Part shown: positions 39,397 to 52,760 of the stretch, piece by piece | Position numbering within the stretch: the first letter of the stretch is position 1 | How the letters are laid out: each line of letters opens with the position of its first letter | Source: Daphnia pulex | Taxonomy: Eukaryota; Arthropoda; Branchiopoda; Diplostraca; Daphniidae | DNA: 64,000 bases | Assembly (NCBI RefSeq): GCF_021134715.1 | Contig: NC_060024.1 | Span: 6,820,001 to 6,884,000, forward strand | Direction of reading: 5' to 3' | Position numbers and translations under genes: made by a program | The notes under the pieces: generated by a model | Seen by the model: the letters and a program-made list of their open reading frames with translations, nothing else | Told to the model about the DNA's origin: nothing | Databases searched by the model: none

Positions 39397-41727
39397 TTAA
39401 GATGCCTTACAAAAGTCGCAAGATTTTGGGCAATTGGCCAGCATGAATTCCTGGCTAGCAATGCACAGTCCGCTGTTGGCCCATTGAGGGCAAAATGAAA
39501 TGACATCCAGGCAGACTTTATATGATTCAAAGACAAATATAAATCATATAGATTTGTTAATTGTGAGTGCAATATTTCAACAAGGCCGCAATTACCTTCA
39601 GGACGAGTGGAGCAAAATCCGCAAGTTTTCCTGCAGAAGACGCTCATCAGATCGGTGCTGTTTTCGCAGAAGCCATCGTCAAACCACACGTCGCATCCAG
39701 CCAGTCTGTCCTCACATTCTGGGCCTGCAATGACATAATAATCGCCAGCATAATATTCGCGGAGATGAAAGGATTTTATAGCATGGTTGAGATATTATTT
39801 GTATGCTGTATCAAAGCGCACCGGTTGTCACTTGAGACGTCGTTGTGGTCGTAAAAGGCATTTGAGTCGGTCCATTTGTCAATGTTGTGGTCCCTTGGGT
39901 TGTACTTTCCGTAGTTGGAATTGATGTCGTTGTCGTCGACATTTGAATTGATGTGGTAACTGTCGTGGGGACGACGGTTGTTGAGTCGGTCACTGTCGTC
40001 GCGACTGTCGTTGATGGGGTGGTTGCCATAGCAGTAGTAGTCTCGACAACAGGGCTGCATTGGTACATCAGATTCAATTTCAAGACATCGTTCTATAGAA
40101 AATATTCGATCAAACGCATTATAAAACAATTGGATCAATTCATTTTCCTTATTTCAAATTTTAACTATTGAATTTGATTAGCCTATATTCTCACCTGACT
40201 AAATCCCTGTGTATTACCCAGGCTACTGCCCGTCTTCGAGTAAATGGTGGGGACGTTTCGATCTTTGGCAAAAGCGAATTGATCATAATGCATCACTGAG
40301 CCTAATATTATTTGATGGAAAGAATTTCATATGGTTTGATTCATCTAATATTTTTGTTTAAATGATGCAATTATAGATGTAACTGTAAGTTGACTTTACC
40401 TGTATCATACGAAGTCCCCAAAAATTCAATCATGTCGGGTCCAAGCTTGTTAAAGTTATTTTGCATGCCTGATGGTAATAATAAACATTGTTTATTATAC
40501 GAATGCAAATAATTTAATTATAGTGTCAAATGAAACCTGTTTGAATGTTTCCGTAGTTGATGACGACGTAATCGTCCCTGTCGGTTCGCGATTGCTCGTG
40601 GAAGAAGCCAGCGGCGTGCATCAGCTCGTGAATAATCAGCGACACGTGAACGCAGCCTTGATCCAGCGACACTACCTGAGACCCACCCGTTCGCCCAATG
40701 TTACTGTTACACCTGTCGTGACATAGCAGCACGTGAAAATAAAAAGAAACTTTGAATTTGCTACTGCTGTGATTTACTGCTGAGGCGACATGGCCTGTGG
40801 GCTATTATAATAATAATAAGCCAGCACGATTGATTTATAATAATACCCAGATCCTGTGGTTTTGATGATGATGTAATCTGGCTGGATAGTTCTGGGAACG
40901 AAGCGGATGCAAGTCTTGTTGTGATATTCCATCATGGCTCTGGCGATTATACTGCGGTCGCTTGGGGCTTATAAACCGACAGAAATATTACATCAGCAGC
41001 AGACAGCGTATATAAGCGCCATAAATATCTCGATAAATCCGCTTAAAGGTTTTGTAATAATAGGCCTACTGTATGAGGATGTAATGACGTAAGGGATGAC
41101 AGCATCCGGCCAACGGAAATTGACACCGCTAATGGCATTGCGCAGCTCTCTGGCCGACTTGACACCGGCAATGTCACCCTCGAACAAATTGGATGATTGA
41201 TGCTGATGGTCTGCGTTCCAATTGGGATTGGTGACGTCGCTACTGTCTTCTATACGATAAATGAATAGACAAACAGATGTAAAAGCATTGCGTTAATCTT
41301 TTATTGAAATCTCCCAAGAGAGCTATATTGAGGTTTAAGAAACACATCAGGGTATGCTAATATGTGAAAATTATTCATTAATCTCACCAACAGCGAGGGC
41401 GTTTCGGAAATCCTCTTCAGTTAGGTAACCGACAGCATCGGACTGAATAAATGAATTTTGTATTTAAAAAAGACACGTGATTTTCAAATGAATTAATATA
41501 ATAACCTGGCGGTTGGATGCTGCAGCAGACGTGCCGTAAACTAGATCCGACAAACTCAGGGATTTCCCCGTATTATCAGCCGCAGCAGCAGCACGGTTTT
41601 CACTGGTTTCCAGTTCTTGAGTGTTATTTACGTAGAGATTTGGGTCGGAAGTGGCCAGACACGAAGTGAAAACTAAGAAAGTCATTGTCGCTACGACCAG
41701 AAATGTGACTGTGTTGGATGCCATCAT
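39397..41727 (-). CDS. Astacin-family metalloprotease with Thr-rich linker and two ShK-like domains
   Basis: Ten exons (41727-41506, 41442-41388, 41249-41070, 40967-40847, 40712-40537, 40468-40400, 40301-40195, 40092-39822, 39724-39596, 39515-39397) total 483 codons, 482 residues. The order is signal peptide, propeptide (FEGDIAGV), astacin domain starting near FRWPDAVIPY, zinc site HELMHAAGFFHEQSR with catalytic Glu, Met-turn SVMHYDQFAF, then a long Thr-rich, mucin-like linker. Two Cys-rich domains follow (CEDRLAGCDVWFDDGFC... and CLDVISFCPQWANSGLC..., each ending in CxxxCxFC), typical of ShK/SXC modules. It is secreted and likely digestive or matrix-remodelling. A 5' UTR intron ends just before the ATG. 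Confidence 0.95.
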
Positions 41728-41924
41728 GATCTCGACTGGTACGAATGCAACTAAAATTAGTTTTGAAAAGTGTTACATAATTATCATACTATAAATAGAA
41801 TGTTGGTTATCTTATATAATATCTATGGAAACATTTGTATAAATACCTGCTAGATCAAAATCGGGTTGTATATTGTCTGGAGGGATGAATCGTGACAATT
41901 GGGGATCTCACAATTGAGAAGAGT

Positions 41925-41934
41925 CTTTTATATA
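41925..41934 (-). promoter_or_regulatory. TATA box of the astacin gene
   Basis: TATATAAAAG on the minus strand, about 200 bases upstream of the ATG and separated from it by a 5' UTR intron (donor near 41847, acceptor about 20-30 bases before the ATG). Confidence 0.55.
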
Positions 41935-42402
41935 GCATTCCAAGATCGTTGTTGATGCTCCCAGCACAGAGATGTGAGACAGATGCGTTCCCAATAATTC
42001 GGCAACGCACATGTTATTTATCATTCTATACTCTGCTGTATATGGGGAACAAATAACTATACCGATAATAACAACAAGTGTTTTAGCAGAAACACTTAGC
42101 TATAGTTGGTATAACTGTGGATCTGTTGTATAGAACGAGGGTGACAATAACAAAAATGTTGCGCTGGGCATGGTTTGTTGTAATATAATGATTATTATTA
42201 TTAAAGTATAGGCCTATAGAGTATAGACCATGAACGACACCAGTAATATATGAGAATTTCGACCATCTTTTACCATCAGCACCGGTATTAATAAAAATAT
42301 TAACAATTGTGCAATCTGCTAATATTATATGGCTGCTGTGTGAAAAGGTATATTAGACTACATGAAAAAAATACCAAAGCAATATTATAAATTATAATTC
42401 AT

Positions 42403-44697
42403 TCACAGGACGACGATTGTGGTCCTTTTCATCCTCCTCTTTCGTCGCTTATTGAAGAAGAGAATTTCGATTCCGAACGCCACGATGGAAACCAGGCATC
42501 CAGCTGCCAAAACAGCGAAGGCCCCTGCCAAATTAGTCAGCGACAAACGCGCCAGAGGCTTTTTCTTGCTGTCCTGGTCGTCAATGTAATTGGCATTCTT
42601 CTCGCTGTAGCACGGCTTGGTGTCCGACTCGACCTTTTCTCGCCACAAGGTGATTAGCCCCGCCTCGTGGAGCATCAATGTTCTGCGTGAATTTGTAATC
42701 TTATCAACCCCGCTTCCGTTGTGTGTCGTTTCATCAATTAAAATGGATGGCTGATGTTTTGTAGCCTAATATGTATTACATATATTTGCATGTCTTACCC
42801 ACGGTTAAACTTTTCGAGGTAAGGACTTTTCTTCTCTAGTCCCCAAGTTCCTGGGTGGTTGGATGCTGGCGCCGTTATGGTCAGCTTACACTGGCCCGTG
42901 GACTTGTAATCAGCCTTGATTATGTCCTTCAAATTCATCATTACCTATTTATACAGAAAAGTCTATTAATATTTGAATTAGGTTATATCTTTATAAGACT
43001 AAACCAACAAAACATGGATTATACAGGCTTTCTATGTATATATGTTAATTGTTTCATTGGTTTAAGTTAACAATAGAAATATTAGATATTTCCATAATTT
43101 ATTATTGGCCTACGCTAAAATAGACGTGCTGTGGCGGCAGCGATTTCACCAAATTGACACACTGCTGACTGTTGTTGCACCTCGAATTCGGATATGATCG
43201 CAATTTGTCGCCATAGCCCTTGAAAATCCCTTTTTGCGCAGTCTGTAAAACATATGAATTAAGAATCATCAGAATGATGAAGATCAGTTGCCTAATAGTA
43301 GGCTATATAATGTCAGGACCAGCAGCAACATATATATAATTACCGAAAACCAAAGATCGCCAGATTGACCCTTATCGACGACAAGGCGGATGTTTGGGTT
43401 GAACGCGATGTCCAATTCGGTGCTGGCGATTGGAGGAGCGCGATGAATGGCCATCACGTAGGAGATGAGAATTCCGTTGTAGACGTTGACCAGCACAAGG
43501 GTCATCAGGCACCAGGCCCCGACCACCAGCCGAACGGAGGTGATCTGGCATGAGATGCTTCCACCTCCAATTCGATTTGATTCCACGTGAATTGAGCGCA
43601 GCAGCGAGAATTTATTAAAATATAATACCTTGATTCAATAAGGTTCCTACAACGTACATGTAGACACTTTCAGTCACAACATCAGGAGGTTGGTCGACAT
43701 TTCCTTCAGCATTGTTTGAGACGGATTGATTCCTCCAAGTTAGGGTGCGATTTAAATACGACATGGTGAAAACGAAGGATGCAACCGCACCAACTAATCC
43801 CATCCAAACCTTTTAATATAGTTTGATATAGGGTATTAGCAATTATATAACAATATAAAAACATTTTATCTATCGATGTCATAATTGATATCATTATTAG
43901 CTTACCCATAATTGAAAAGGTTTGATGACTGCGTCGACGTTGTTAGGCAACATTTCGGGCATTGGGATGAGGAAGGCGGGCGGCGTGTACAGCCAAGGAT
44001 GGACGACCTCCACTTTCCGTAAACGTTCGGGTGAAGGGCCCATGAACGCCAACATCACTTGGCTTTCCTATTACAGCACAATTACAACGTCACAAAGAAA
44101 TCAAATCACAAAAAAGGCTTTATTGTAACACTATTATAGCTATATAGTATCTTCATACCCCCCTCAATAGGTAACTAATGAGTCCTGGTCGTTTGGGTCC
44201 CATGTCATCCAGCAAAGAAATATTGGTGTCAAGGATGGAGTAACTTTAATATTAAATAAACGGTCAGAATAAGGATTATTATTGAAATATATTATGTTCA
44301 AAAAATAATTCAATGTGTTGGGCCTACTCGAATTTGTAGCGGAGAGAGAGCCAGTCAAGTATCAAGGGTGAAACGCCCTCCACGCGAATCAGATGGCCGG
44401 TTGAATTCCTCGTAGTTTTCACGGATGGGAGGGACTTGAACAAATAAAATGAAGAATTATAGCCAGATATAATATCAAATGTGGTATAGGCTAATATTGA
44501 TGCTGACCAAAACCTACCACAGACATAACGACCACAAGGTGATCTTTCTTGAATGAATTGATGGGCACATCCAGCAGCACCGCCTCTTTTGGTCTAGAAG
44601 AAACGACGTCGAATGATTGGAGCGACGTGCTGAATTGGCAAACACAAGTTTCTTCCATCAGCACGACGATGAACATCATCCAAAATAGTAGCTTCAT
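42403..44697 (-). CDS. Divergent ionotropic receptor (iGluR-like, IR type), copy A
   Basis: Nine exons (44697-44518, 44434-44328, 44243-44159, 44067-43906, 43809-43629, 43564-43344, 43242-43114, 42944-42799, 42682-42403) sum to 497 codons, 496 residues. It has a signal peptide, then a split ligand-binding domain without an amino-terminal domain. Lobe S1 contains GVSPLILDWLSLRYKF and TPPAFLIPMPEMLPNNVDAV. A first membrane segment follows (WMGLVGAVASFVFTM), then a pore loop and second helix (LLNQGGSIS... LVLVNVYNGILISYVMAI). Lobe S2 holds KGIFKGYGDKLRSYPNSRC, and the last helix is ARLSLTNLAGAFAVLAAGC. The SYTANLAAF pore signature of true glutamate receptors is absent. Chemosensing in sensory neurons is the family expectation. 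Confidence 0.9.
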
Positions 44698-47186
44698 TTT
44701 AAATTCCTTCAGAAAAAGACAGAACTGCTGTAGGCTATTAAATCCAACTTGAAATATTAGATTACAAAATGAAATGTAAAAATATTATGCGATACGTCTC
44801 TCAGCAGTTGACTGGCGAGTAAGATTCTAGATAAATATCCAAGAATAAAAAACCCTTCTGGTTAAGGCCAACTACCAGAAGATAACTGAAAAGTCTGAAC
44901 TTCAGGCCATATAGCTTATATATATAGGGCATGCTATGGAACATCCCTCATGATATGCCCAGCATATAATTATTGAATGATAATCACGGATTCCTCTGCT
45001 GCTACCGGATGTTGAGGACGAATGTTCTTTATTTTATTTTGTTGTTTTGTAGCACTGGTGCTGCTTTGGGGCCTGCAGCACAAAAATTGATCATCTCAAT
45101 TCTCAGCCGCGAAAGAAACATACAAGAAAATGCTCGGTTTTGCAGCAGCTAGCAGCTGTCCGCCAATGTCAAAATGCACTATAATGATGCCACCAGACAG
45201 CAGCAGCAAAAACAGTCCACTTATTATATTATATGCATGAAGCTGCTGTTGCTAACTCACGTTTCGTGTGTACACATGCAGTCAGAACACTGTAAATACA
45301 GCACATAAAGGGAGAACATGTAGGCTACTATATATGCTGCGGTGTTTTAAAAGCTTCGTGAAATCAACACAATGTGTTGTGTGCTCCCATCATGAATGCT
45401 GAAATACTACATGTTCGCTTTGCTGGATCGAGGATGCCAGGGGTTTCCTGTCAAACAAAAAATAAATTAATTAATAAAAAGAGGAAAGAAAGAAAAAAAG
45501 AGTCGATATGCTATTATTTAATTCAAAACATTTCGGTTGATATGTTAGAGACAATACATATACCATCGCTAAGGCAACCGCTGCGTGTTTTTTTCTCCCC
45601 TCGACAACCTATACAAAATTCTATACTCGTCGAAAGAAAAGATGAAAAGGAGTATATAGAATTTAATATTTTTCTTAATTAAGTTTGATGAATAGGCTAT
45701 AAGAGCTATGTAGCCCAACTGAAATGCTGAAAAAAATTGTCCAATAAAATAATCCTGCGTTCCATTTGGCACATAATTATATAGGCCTAAAGGATTAATT
45801 GATGCTGATGATGTTGAGAACAGCACTCCATTTTTAAGCCTATTATATAACAGCACGTGAATAACAAAAATGATCAATTTGGCCAGGGTTTTGACAGATA
45901 TAATTGCGTCAAACCTAAACTTTATTTCCTTGATGGCATCTAAATATATCCCACAGTTACATAAACGCACGCGGATTTAGTCCTCCCGACTCAAAGTTTC
46001 AGGCGCACCATCAGCAGCCCGGCCAGCATCAACGTCACAGATGGGAGGGGCTATACAAATTCGCTATAGGTTTGCAGCAGACGATATTTCGGGTTATGTG
46101 CATAGCTGACGCATATGTATAGGATTGCTGCGTTCATTCTTGTACCATAAATGGCAGGGCTATGTGACTGAGCAAAACATTCGAAACCAGCACTTTGCCT
46201 CTGCTGCTGCTGTATGTATAATTTCCATATCAATTCTCCTGCGATGCAAAACCCTAAGTGAATATGCCAAAAAGGCTTCATTATTGATTGCTGCAAAGCC
46301 GCCGTCCATTTGTCTTGTCGTCTGCCAGCCGCAAAAATGAAAAGAAGCCATTATTCATTTGCCCGCGAAATTCGAAACATTTTTCCGTCCAACGTTTCAC
46401 ATCACTGCCATGTATATTTCAGTTCTATAGAATTTTCAATCTCAAAGGCGATGTTGATTTTTTCCCTTATTTCTTTTTTGCCAGCATTTAATACCAAAAC
46501 TGTAAAAATTGACACAGTGATGCAAATGGAATTTGTTTGTTTTTTTAAACCTGTTTTGCTTGTGATCAATCTACATTTCTCTAATAATATATAAGGTTGA
46601 TCCTTTTAAAGCCACAGCCTGTTGGAAATCTAGAGCGGCTTATATAATATCTAAATAAGTAAAAATGATATAAAAATGATATACGATGAATTCTCATTCG
46701 TCTTACAAGATTCTTCTGCATATATGTCTATCAAGTTTGTTAGCGTTTATTACAGAAACTGGATGACATTTTCGCGGCGAATAGTTTTTTTTGTTTGAAA
46801 CGTCTCATCATTCGATTATTTGCATTCGCAGGTTGGCGCAAATATACAAAAAAGATATAAACAATTTCATGATGCGAATGGCAAATATTACAACATTATT
46901 ATTACAACATTCAGCAAAAAGCACATCATATTTTCGACCTTTTTTTTATAGAATAGATCTATAATATATACACGCGAAATCAGATACATATTATATACGT
47001 AAGAATAAAAGAATCAATCCTGAATAATGACAAATGAGAGCGCCCAGCACCGATCGGAGCCAATTAAATATATATCATCAGCTCGGAGCTTTTGAGGGGG
47101 TGTTTAACTTTTGGGGTTGTTTTGACGAAGTTATAAGAAGACATATGTATATCTAGAGTGATGACGATCGAATATAAAATTCCAAA
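44698..47186. other. Gene-poor AT-rich region
   Basis: It holds the 5' flank of receptor copy A and the 3' flank of prolyl hydroxylase B. Long simple TATA and CAGCAG-type stretches are seen. The 133-codon minus frame at 45569-45970 has no family likeness. Confidence 0.5.
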
Positions 47187-48325
47187 TCAATGACTTTTAA
47201 TCAACGCCTGGCTATTGCGCAATTTAGCCTCTTCCCTCTCCTTGGCGTCAAAGTACCAGATGGTGATGGCGTAGCGGGTGCGGAAAGAGGGCTGGACTTC
47301 GTGGGGGTTGCGCCGATCTGACCAGAAGAATACCATCCGGTCGAGGATGGGCTCAATGTCCACCACTTTGTTGGACCACGTCTGTGGGAAAATCCTCAGC
47401 AGACCACCAGTTTCCTTCATTTTTATAAAATGATGAATGTAATATATAATTGAACTTTCCCGAGGGCTTTTATACTACAGTACTAGCCTATATAGATACC
47501 TTGGCGTCCCAGTCCTTGTTGACGTAATAGGTCGTTGTTATGCAGCGGCCGTCTTGGTTGGGGTTGTCCACATGTTTCACGTAGTGTGAACCGTTGCCGG
47601 GATAACACGATATCATCGCCTGTGTTTGTTTGTTAACAGAGATAGACAAATACGGACATGTTTTATAATACGCGCTGATATATGCTGATCTGTTGACTAT
47701 AGACTCTCTTGTATATATAGTGTTACTAGATCGGATTACAATTGATTTCCATTTCCGCGAAAGGCGACCACACATCAGCAAATATAGTCAAAGTACAAAC
47801 GAGGCAGAAAATATACAAGCAACACGATACTCTTATATGGAAAATATTTCGGTCATGGCGGACGAGATTTTATATAGGATTCGAATGGCACTAAATCTAT
47901 AAAATTAAATATAGAAATAGAAAGCGTAAATATATTATTACCTTTGTTCTTCCGCCAATGTTGAGTTGGCTGCCCAACTGGGCGCCCTTTTTGAACCGCA
48001 TGAAATTCATGATGATGGTGTCGACGGCGGCTATGAGGAAGGCGATGTGGGCGCAATTGTTCTCCGACCCGTCGACCCAGGTGATCTTATCGCTGCGCAC
48101 GTTCCTCGCCGTCTCGCCGTCGCCGGTTGACGCTGCTGCTGTGCTAGTAGACGATTTGAGACCGACTGTCTCGCCCTCGACAAAGACGCCCGAGTGGTAC
48201 ATGGAGACGACGGAGCGATGGATGGACTCGGCCCGCTCTTTGCCCATGAAATTATCGACGACGCAAATGCCGTACTTGTCCAAATCACGAACCACGCACT
48301 GGCAGATGTCTATCAGCCACTCCAT
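47187..48325 (-). CDS. EGLN: HIF prolyl hydroxylase (EGLN/PHD), paralog B
   Basis: Exons 48325-47942, 47619-47500 and 47414-47187 give 244 codons (243 residues). The catalytic set is His144 and Asp146 (KHVDNP), His206 (NPHEVQP) and Arg215 (FRTRYAI). Introns are in the same places as in paralog A, so the pair comes from gene duplication, now about 24 kb apart in opposite orientation. Copy B has an insertion rich in Ser/Thr/Ala after [10 protein letters not shown], in the loop between strands 2 and 3. In human PHD2 that loop affects which HIF degradation segment is hydroxylated. The C-terminal tail also differs ([11 protein letters not shown]). Intron 1 is 322 bp, longer than in A. Confidence 0.95.
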
Positions 48326-51300
48326 ATTATCTCCGCTCTCTGCTGTCTATCTCTCCCAGTCTCTTCAAAAATTGTTGTTTCTTATTGTGTTTTTTTTAAA
48401 TCGAATGTCTAAGCTTCGTCTGCTGGTGGTGGTGATGCTATAGACTATTTGATGGATGGCTTTGTTGACAAACGTTTCCGCTCTCTATTAAATAAATCCT
48501 CGAGTCGTTGTGCGTCTGCTGCTGCCTGTCGGGAAGTGTGTCGTCAAGGTGCTGCTGACAGCCTACAGTAATATGTACAGTACAGCAGAGGAGAGGATGA
48601 GAGAGACGCAATTATTCTAAAATAGAACTATTTATAACGTCAGTGGTAGGTCTTCTCACGTCAACGACTCGGTGTTGACAAACAGCACCACTGGACTTGA
48701 CACACGCACCTTTATAGGTGGACGGCCCAATATTAGAGCAGCTCAGCACAAAAGCTCTGAACTCTTCTGCTACTACGACCCAACCGCTCGCTGCTCTGCT
48801 GGCTGCCTGCCTGCCGCCGTCGCTCCCGTCACGATGCCCACAGTTGTTGGGCACAAACTGGCGCGGCCGAGTTCGGTCGCTTCGATCACGTACGCCATTC
48901 CCCTCCCATCACCCCTCAGTGTAAACTAAGGAAGGAACTGGATAGAGAGGGAAAACAAAAAGAATATCGTGAGTAAAAGGAGGCGGGGCCTGGCTCAAGA
49001 TACCATCGTTAAGGGGTGCATCCCTAAACACACCACAATTCAAAAAAAAATATATGGCCAATCTTTCTTTTTGTTCTTCTCGCACGGACTCGGACTCCCG
49101 GAGAACTGTGTTACGCATATGTTATTGATGATTTGCATTGGCCATAAATAATAAAAAAAACGTCGTAAATGTTCTAAACGATATATACCATTACATGTAA
49201 TATAATATTAGAAAATATAGACAAGACGGTGGAATAAATGTCTGTATAAAAATTCAAATGAAATTTAAAAATAAACCAAAATACTAAAAAATAACCCCCC
49301 CCCTCCCTTTTTGTGCTGTTGCTATATATTTCCTTATAATGATTGTTGCTTTCTCGGTATAAGTTGACATCATAACTGGTTTGTGTGACCGTGAGCGAGT
49401 CCTCTGCTGGGTGCTGCTTTCTGCGAAAAGAAAGCTCTGCTGCTTGTATTCCTATATAGCTACATAATACACACCAGCAGCGCTCGATCGCGTAATGGAC
49501 ATAGTACAGAGAGAGAGAGGGCGAGAGCCTACGTGACTGACATCATGCGCACAGCACATCAGAGCACCGCCGTGTGCACAGCAATTTCGCTGTAGGCTAT
49601 TCTATCCGGTCTCTTGTTGTATTCCCTACTTTTTCACGACGCTGGCCCAGCACGCCCTTCAAGACGCTTTTCAATTGCTCATTTCAATTAATATGTATTG
49701 TATTATAGATCCTATATTTTTATAAATGGCTTTTATACTATTCCATTTATTGGCTTATCGATTTGAATTTGATGCTGCGCATTTCTTATTCTATTCTATT
49801 GTATATGCTGCTGAACAGGATATATGATTGAGTCCAGTCATGCGTGGTGCCATGCGTGAAGATGGCCTATTCACGCGTGAGAGTGAGAATGACAGCGAGG
49901 GCGGAGCATGCGCAGTGCATCAGCCGAGCTAATACATCAGCAGCAGCGGCAGCCATATTTTTAGGCCATTTGTTAATGGATACGTATTATATGTTAGGTG
50001 CTTTCGGGACTACGTGCGGTTCCTGCACCAACCGAGAGATCGGTGCATTTAAACTGCGCATATCCTAATATGCATCCATGCTGTTATCATCGTTGTCTTC
50101 GTCTGCTGCTGTCATATTTGACTTTTCAAACTTTCCTGCTGCTTTTCAGTCTTCCCCTTCAGCACGCTTCGTCCCCTTTCCCCTCCAATAAGTAGGCTAT
50201 AGCTAGCTATAATCAGTGCTGTATGGTGTTACATAATAGGGCCATTTACGAACGCGCCCATACGGAAATGAGATGTTGCTCCTTATCTTATAAACGTTGA
50301 TTGTTCTTTGAATACATTTCCAAATTAAATTTGCAATATATAGATTATTATTGCAAGGCTATTATATCGCTGTCCGTCTAGACCAATGTTTTTTTACTTT
50401 CCTCCCGAATTGGCAAATAATGAAATCGTGAATTGACTTGCGGCTGCATGAATAATATTATATAGCGTCGCGCCCGTTTTCGGTGTGAACATGATGACAG
50501 TCACGTAGTCTACTTCTTTCGCTTTTACTGCTGTGGAGTTGATGCCGTTGCGGTTGCCATTGCTGCTGCCGGTTCGCCCAGCACATCATGAATAATCACG
50601 TAGTACAACCTCCATAATTCTTGTTCAGTGACGGGCGAATATAATGGCAAGGAAATCCGCTTGTATATATATACAGCATATACATCAGCAGTTGCTGCCA
50701 ACATCAAAGGCAAAAAGACATTCGACAAAAAAATGGAACTGCTGTTGATGTAAGTATATTATACTTTAATTCTATATACTATGTGTGTGCAAATTGACGT
50801 TTGTTGAGAAAATTGAAAGGGAGAATTTTAACATTTTCTCTGCTATTTCGAGAGCTGAATTCAAACGTTATAGACTGTATTTTTCTGCCAATCTTTATAT
50901 GTATAGATATATATTGTTGTTGGTACACCTGCGTCTTATCAGGTACACACAACACGGAATGCTTCGCGGTTGGGCGATTTTATCGCCCACCTCCTATGCT
51001 GTTGTAGATGCGAAGGCGGCCGTTTGTGACGCTTCGTTGTAACGTTGCATAATATCATGGGGCCAACTCCGGGCCAACTGCTAAATGCTGCTGGTTGTCT
51101 GATTATAAATCTCGCTAGCACCTTTGCCTTTCGACTCACCTTCACCAGAAGTGATAAGCGGAGGATTCTTGATTATACTATACATATATTATATGGCAAC
51201 CCCCCAAGTTTTATATTATCTCTTATGATATCGATAAGCTAAAGGCTAAATATCGCCAACAGCGGCAGCAGCTTTCTTAGATTGTTAAGTGGTGCTGCAC

Positions 51301-51677
51301 TCACGTATGCCATTTTTTATCAATTCAAAATAATGACTATTTATTATACGATTGAATATATTTACGACGACTGCTGTACATTGTTGTTGTGTCAATCCTG
51401 CTGTGCTGATTTGGCAATCAAGGTGGCACAGCTATCTAGAAAAGAAAAGGAAAACCGGTCCATGCTAGCTGTATATAGCATGGTGCACGCCAATCAAGTG
51501 CGCCAAATTCAAACACAATGTCATGCCTTTTCCGTGATGTCGCAATTAATTGGCTGTCAATATATAAAAAGGGACAGCACCTCCAATAAGGCATCATACA
51601 AACGTCTATATTATTTCGTATGCATAGGCTATAGGCCTACTTATAAATATAGATCATAATTCGTACGAATCTCATTA
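48326..51677. other. Gene-poor region upstream of prolyl hydroxylase B
   Basis: The first few hundred bases are likely promoter, with a palindromic TCACGTCA (HIF-core containing) near 48656. The rest has CTGCTG/CAGCAG runs, GAGAGA at 49507-49522, and short open frames without likeness to known proteins. Confidence 0.5.
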
Positions 51678-52022
51678 CACAGCAGCGGTAACATACTTAA
51701 TTTCCAGTATGTTAGTAGGTTAAAAGTACTGAATTTGTCAAGTAGGGCTTTTTTCATACTTAATTTGGAAAATTTCCTACTTGAAATATTTTTTAACGTA
51801 CTTACAACTCATTTTCATACTTGCAAGCACTATCTTTTTTAAATATCAAGTAGTTTAGGGAGTTGTAAGTATGTTCAACTATTTGTAAGTATTGTAAATT
51901 TGTAAGTATATTGGACGAACATACTTATACCTATTTTTCATACTTATTTTCGTCGTATACATACTTAAACAGCTAATAACATACTTGTACTTTGTACTTG
52001 TACTTTTGCTCACTTTTGAAAT

Positions 52023-52555
52023 TTGATTGAGCTTAGCCTATATATATCGACTACTGGATTCAACTTGTTAGTCGACGAGGCTAGTGATCCCACGTCCATT
52101 GAAGATGTTGTTATTGCTAGTAGTAACACAACTGATGGCGTCAGGGCTGGTCTTGAACAATCATCAGCTGAAGATAGGCATGATTTTGATCACGAACAAC
52201 AACCCCAACATTTTGGCCAGCAAAATTTGGTTCCTGCTGCTCATCGTGAAATTGAATCCCTCCTTTTCACTCATGGTGCTGCGTTTAGTGAATTTGAATG
52301 GGAGGCTGGCTTGCTACTTATGTTGCGACAAAGATATTTCCTGACCTGCGAGGCCCTGCTCTTTGTTTCTCAGTCCATCCATGAGCATTATTCAAGAAAT
52401 ATGGCCATCGTTCAGGTAGAACTCTAGAATACATGTAAACTACTTGTTTAAGGAATATAACTCCTTTTTTTCATTAATTGTAGGAAAAATTTGCTGCCCT
52501 ATTTATATCTACTGAAGGAACTGGTAGTACCGAGTTTAAAGCAGCTTTCCTGTAA
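52023..52555 (+). CDS. Small two-exon gene inside the transposon
   Basis: Exons 52023-52415 and 52484-52555 join at CAG/GTAGAA...TTGTAG/GAA into 155 codons (154 residues). The start is uncertain, and an in-frame ATG further in is possible. The first half is acidic and Gln/Ser-rich, like a regulatory tail. The second half is helical (EFEWEAGLLLMLRQRYFLTC, then FVSQSIHEHYSR), of a kind often seen upstream of transposase-like domains. No zinc finger or DDE catalytic domain is present, so it is a partial transposase-related product or an accessory protein. It reads without stops, suggesting either recent insertion or selection. Confidence 0.45.
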
Positions 52556-52691
52556 ATCATTTTTGTGAAAAAAATGAATGCTCGCCGCTTTAGGAGAGAA
52601 AATTGAATATAATGTTTGGACATAAAAATCTCTAAGTCCTAAACCCCCCCGTTGATTCATAACGGTTATTTAATTAGTTAAATCATATCAA

Positions 52692-52760
52692 GAATGGCAC
52701 AGCGGATCAGCATCTGACTGTGATGCGAGAGACCCGTGTTCGATTCCTACAGAAGGCTTT
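52692..52760 (+). pseudogene. tRNA-like sequence inside the transposon
   Basis: TGGCACAGCGG resembles a Pol III A box and GTGTTCGATTCC a B box, with correct spacing and a possible anticodon stem (GCATC/GATGC). The loop lacks the usual U33 and the acceptor stem does not pair well, so it is a tRNA-derived or SINE-like relic, not a working tRNA. Confidence 0.5.

Noticed and set aside
45569-45970. 133-codon minus-strand frame
   Set aside because: Composition follows the AT-rich background, no start or splice support, no family likeness.
51282-51659. 125-codon plus-strand frame
   Set aside because: Lies in AT-rich non-coding DNA beside a transposon, with no motif or splice context.
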